NCBI RefSeq assembly: GCF_035958815.1
Contig: NZ_CP108383.1
Span: 4,526,001 to 4,590,000, forward strand
DNA length: 64,000 nt
From: Nocardia sp. NBC_01327
GTDB taxonomy: Bacteria > Actinomycetota > Actinomycetes > Mycobacteriales > Mycobacteriaceae
Reading direction: 5' to 3'
The notes beneath the pieces are model-generated. The model searched no databases and had not been told where the DNA came from. It worked only from the letters and a program-made list of their open reading frames with translations. The position numbers and the translations under genes were made by a program. Shown here in pieces: positions 63,617-64,000 of the stretch; the stretch's first letter is position 1; each line of letters opens with the position of its first letter.

Positions 63617-64000
63617 TCAGCCTTCTTGCTCTGCCAGTGCGGCCGTCGTCAGGGTGAGGTGTCGAATCAGTATGTCGGCGGCGGTGTCGGGGTCACGGGC
63701 CAGCGCCGCCTCCTCCAATCGGCGATGCTCGTCAACGCCGTCGCGGTCAGGATTACGGTGTGCCGACCACCGGCGGGCCAGCTCGCTCGCGACCCACAGT
63801 CGGTCGAAGGTTTCCAGCAACACCGGATTGCCGCAACCCTCCAAGAGCGTGCGGTGGAACACCCGGTGGGCCTCGGCCCATCCTTCGCTGTAGTACTCGC
63901 CTTCGGTCGGGGTGAATGCCGGTGTGCGCGCCAAGCGGTGGTGGGCGGCTCGTACGTCGCCTTCCCAGTTGACGTCACCACGTTCGATCGACATGCGTAG
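63617..64000 (-). CDS. GntR-family regulator, FCD domain, truncated by the window end
   Basis: The C-terminal 128 residues of an FCD-type GntR protein: AHHRLARTPAFTP, EAHRVFHRTLLEGCGNPVLLETFDRLW, and DEHRRLEEAALARDPDTAADILIRHL supply the His and Asp residues that bind metal and effector in FCD domains. The frame is open to the last base, so the DNA-binding half lies beyond 64000. It may control the adjacent oxidoreductase. Confidence 0.88.
   Translation of the reverse strand, partial: LRMSIERGDVNWEGDVRAAHHRLARTPAFTPTEGEYYSEGWAEAHRVFHRTLLEGCGNPVLLETFDRLWVASELARRWSAHRNPDRDGVDEHRRLEEAALARDPDTAADILIRHLTLTTAALAEQEG

Overview
The window is GC-rich DNA from a mycolic-acid-producing actinomycete, most likely a Nocardia or a close relative. 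The evidence is a mabA(fabG1)-inhA-ferrochelatase run directly behind a MoxR/DUF58/VWA operon (the Rv1479-Rv1485 order of Mycobacterium tuberculosis), a DosS/DosT-type haem-GAF kinase, a CYP125-type P450, several secreted LIP-family lipases, frequent GTG starts and many GTGA/ATGA stop-start overlaps. I recognised no rRNA, tRNA, CRISPR array or intact insertion sequence, but I could not run a search.

Layout. 1-5.1 kb: a truncated SRPBCC gene, a Baeyer-Villiger-type monooxygenase, alanine dehydrogenase with a convergent Lrp/AsnC regulator, and CYP125. 5.2-16.9 kb: accessory enzymes each sitting beside a regulator and palindromic operators: secreted lipase, TetX-like monooxygenase/TetR, NUDIX, TetR/CocE-type hydrolase, a secreted lipase plus Tat-exported cholesterol oxidase operon with a divergent TetR, and a bicupin. 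17.1-24.4 kb: core moxR-DUF58-VWA, fabG-inhA-hemH, then a third LIP lipase. 24.5-30.1 kb: small membrane and unknown proteins, a MarR unit, a ComB-type phosphatase and a lipoprotein. 30.2-32.7 kb: a two-domain CaiB/BaiF CoA-transferase split by a one-base frameshift. 33.2-36.5 kb: a translationally coupled redox operon (small secreted protein, ApbE, ferric-reductase-type cytochrome b, NuoF-like flavoprotein, ferredoxin). 36.6-44.1 kb: a dormancy-like island (two zinc alcohol dehydrogenases, a tandem universal stress protein, DosS-type kinase, PPOX-fold protein, a small helical protein, CsbD) with three sites resembling DosR boxes. 44.1-49.7 kb: TetR/rhomboid-like pair with duplicated operators, Kup potassium transporter, CHASE3 kinase/response-regulator pair. 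49.9-54.4 kb: a 1390-residue kinase/receiver/PAS/SpoIIE-phosphatase/anti-sigma-kinase fusion coupled to a STAS antagonist. 54.4-64 kb: VIT1-type transporter, an unrecognised protein with three internal repeats, LysE exporter, a small Cys-containing protein, an XRE-like/PRTase-like protein paired with an IMPase-like phosphatase, then a decayed stretch (60.4-62.5 kb) bounded by inverted copies of a 38-39 bp sequence and holding an AraC regulator, a small beta-barrel-type protein and several gene fragments, followed by a Gfo/Idh/MocA oxidoreductase and a truncated GntR regulator.

Themes. Sterol or lipid use (CYP125, cholesterol oxidase, BVMO, three LIP lipases, CocE-type hydrolase), local TetR/MarR switches with visible palindromes, and redox or dormancy sensing. 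The best candidates for undescribed biology are the ApbE/cytochrome b/NuoF-like module, the giant phosphorelay-to-partner-switch fusion, the XRE-PRTase/IMPase pair and the three-repeat protein at 55.3-56.6 kb.
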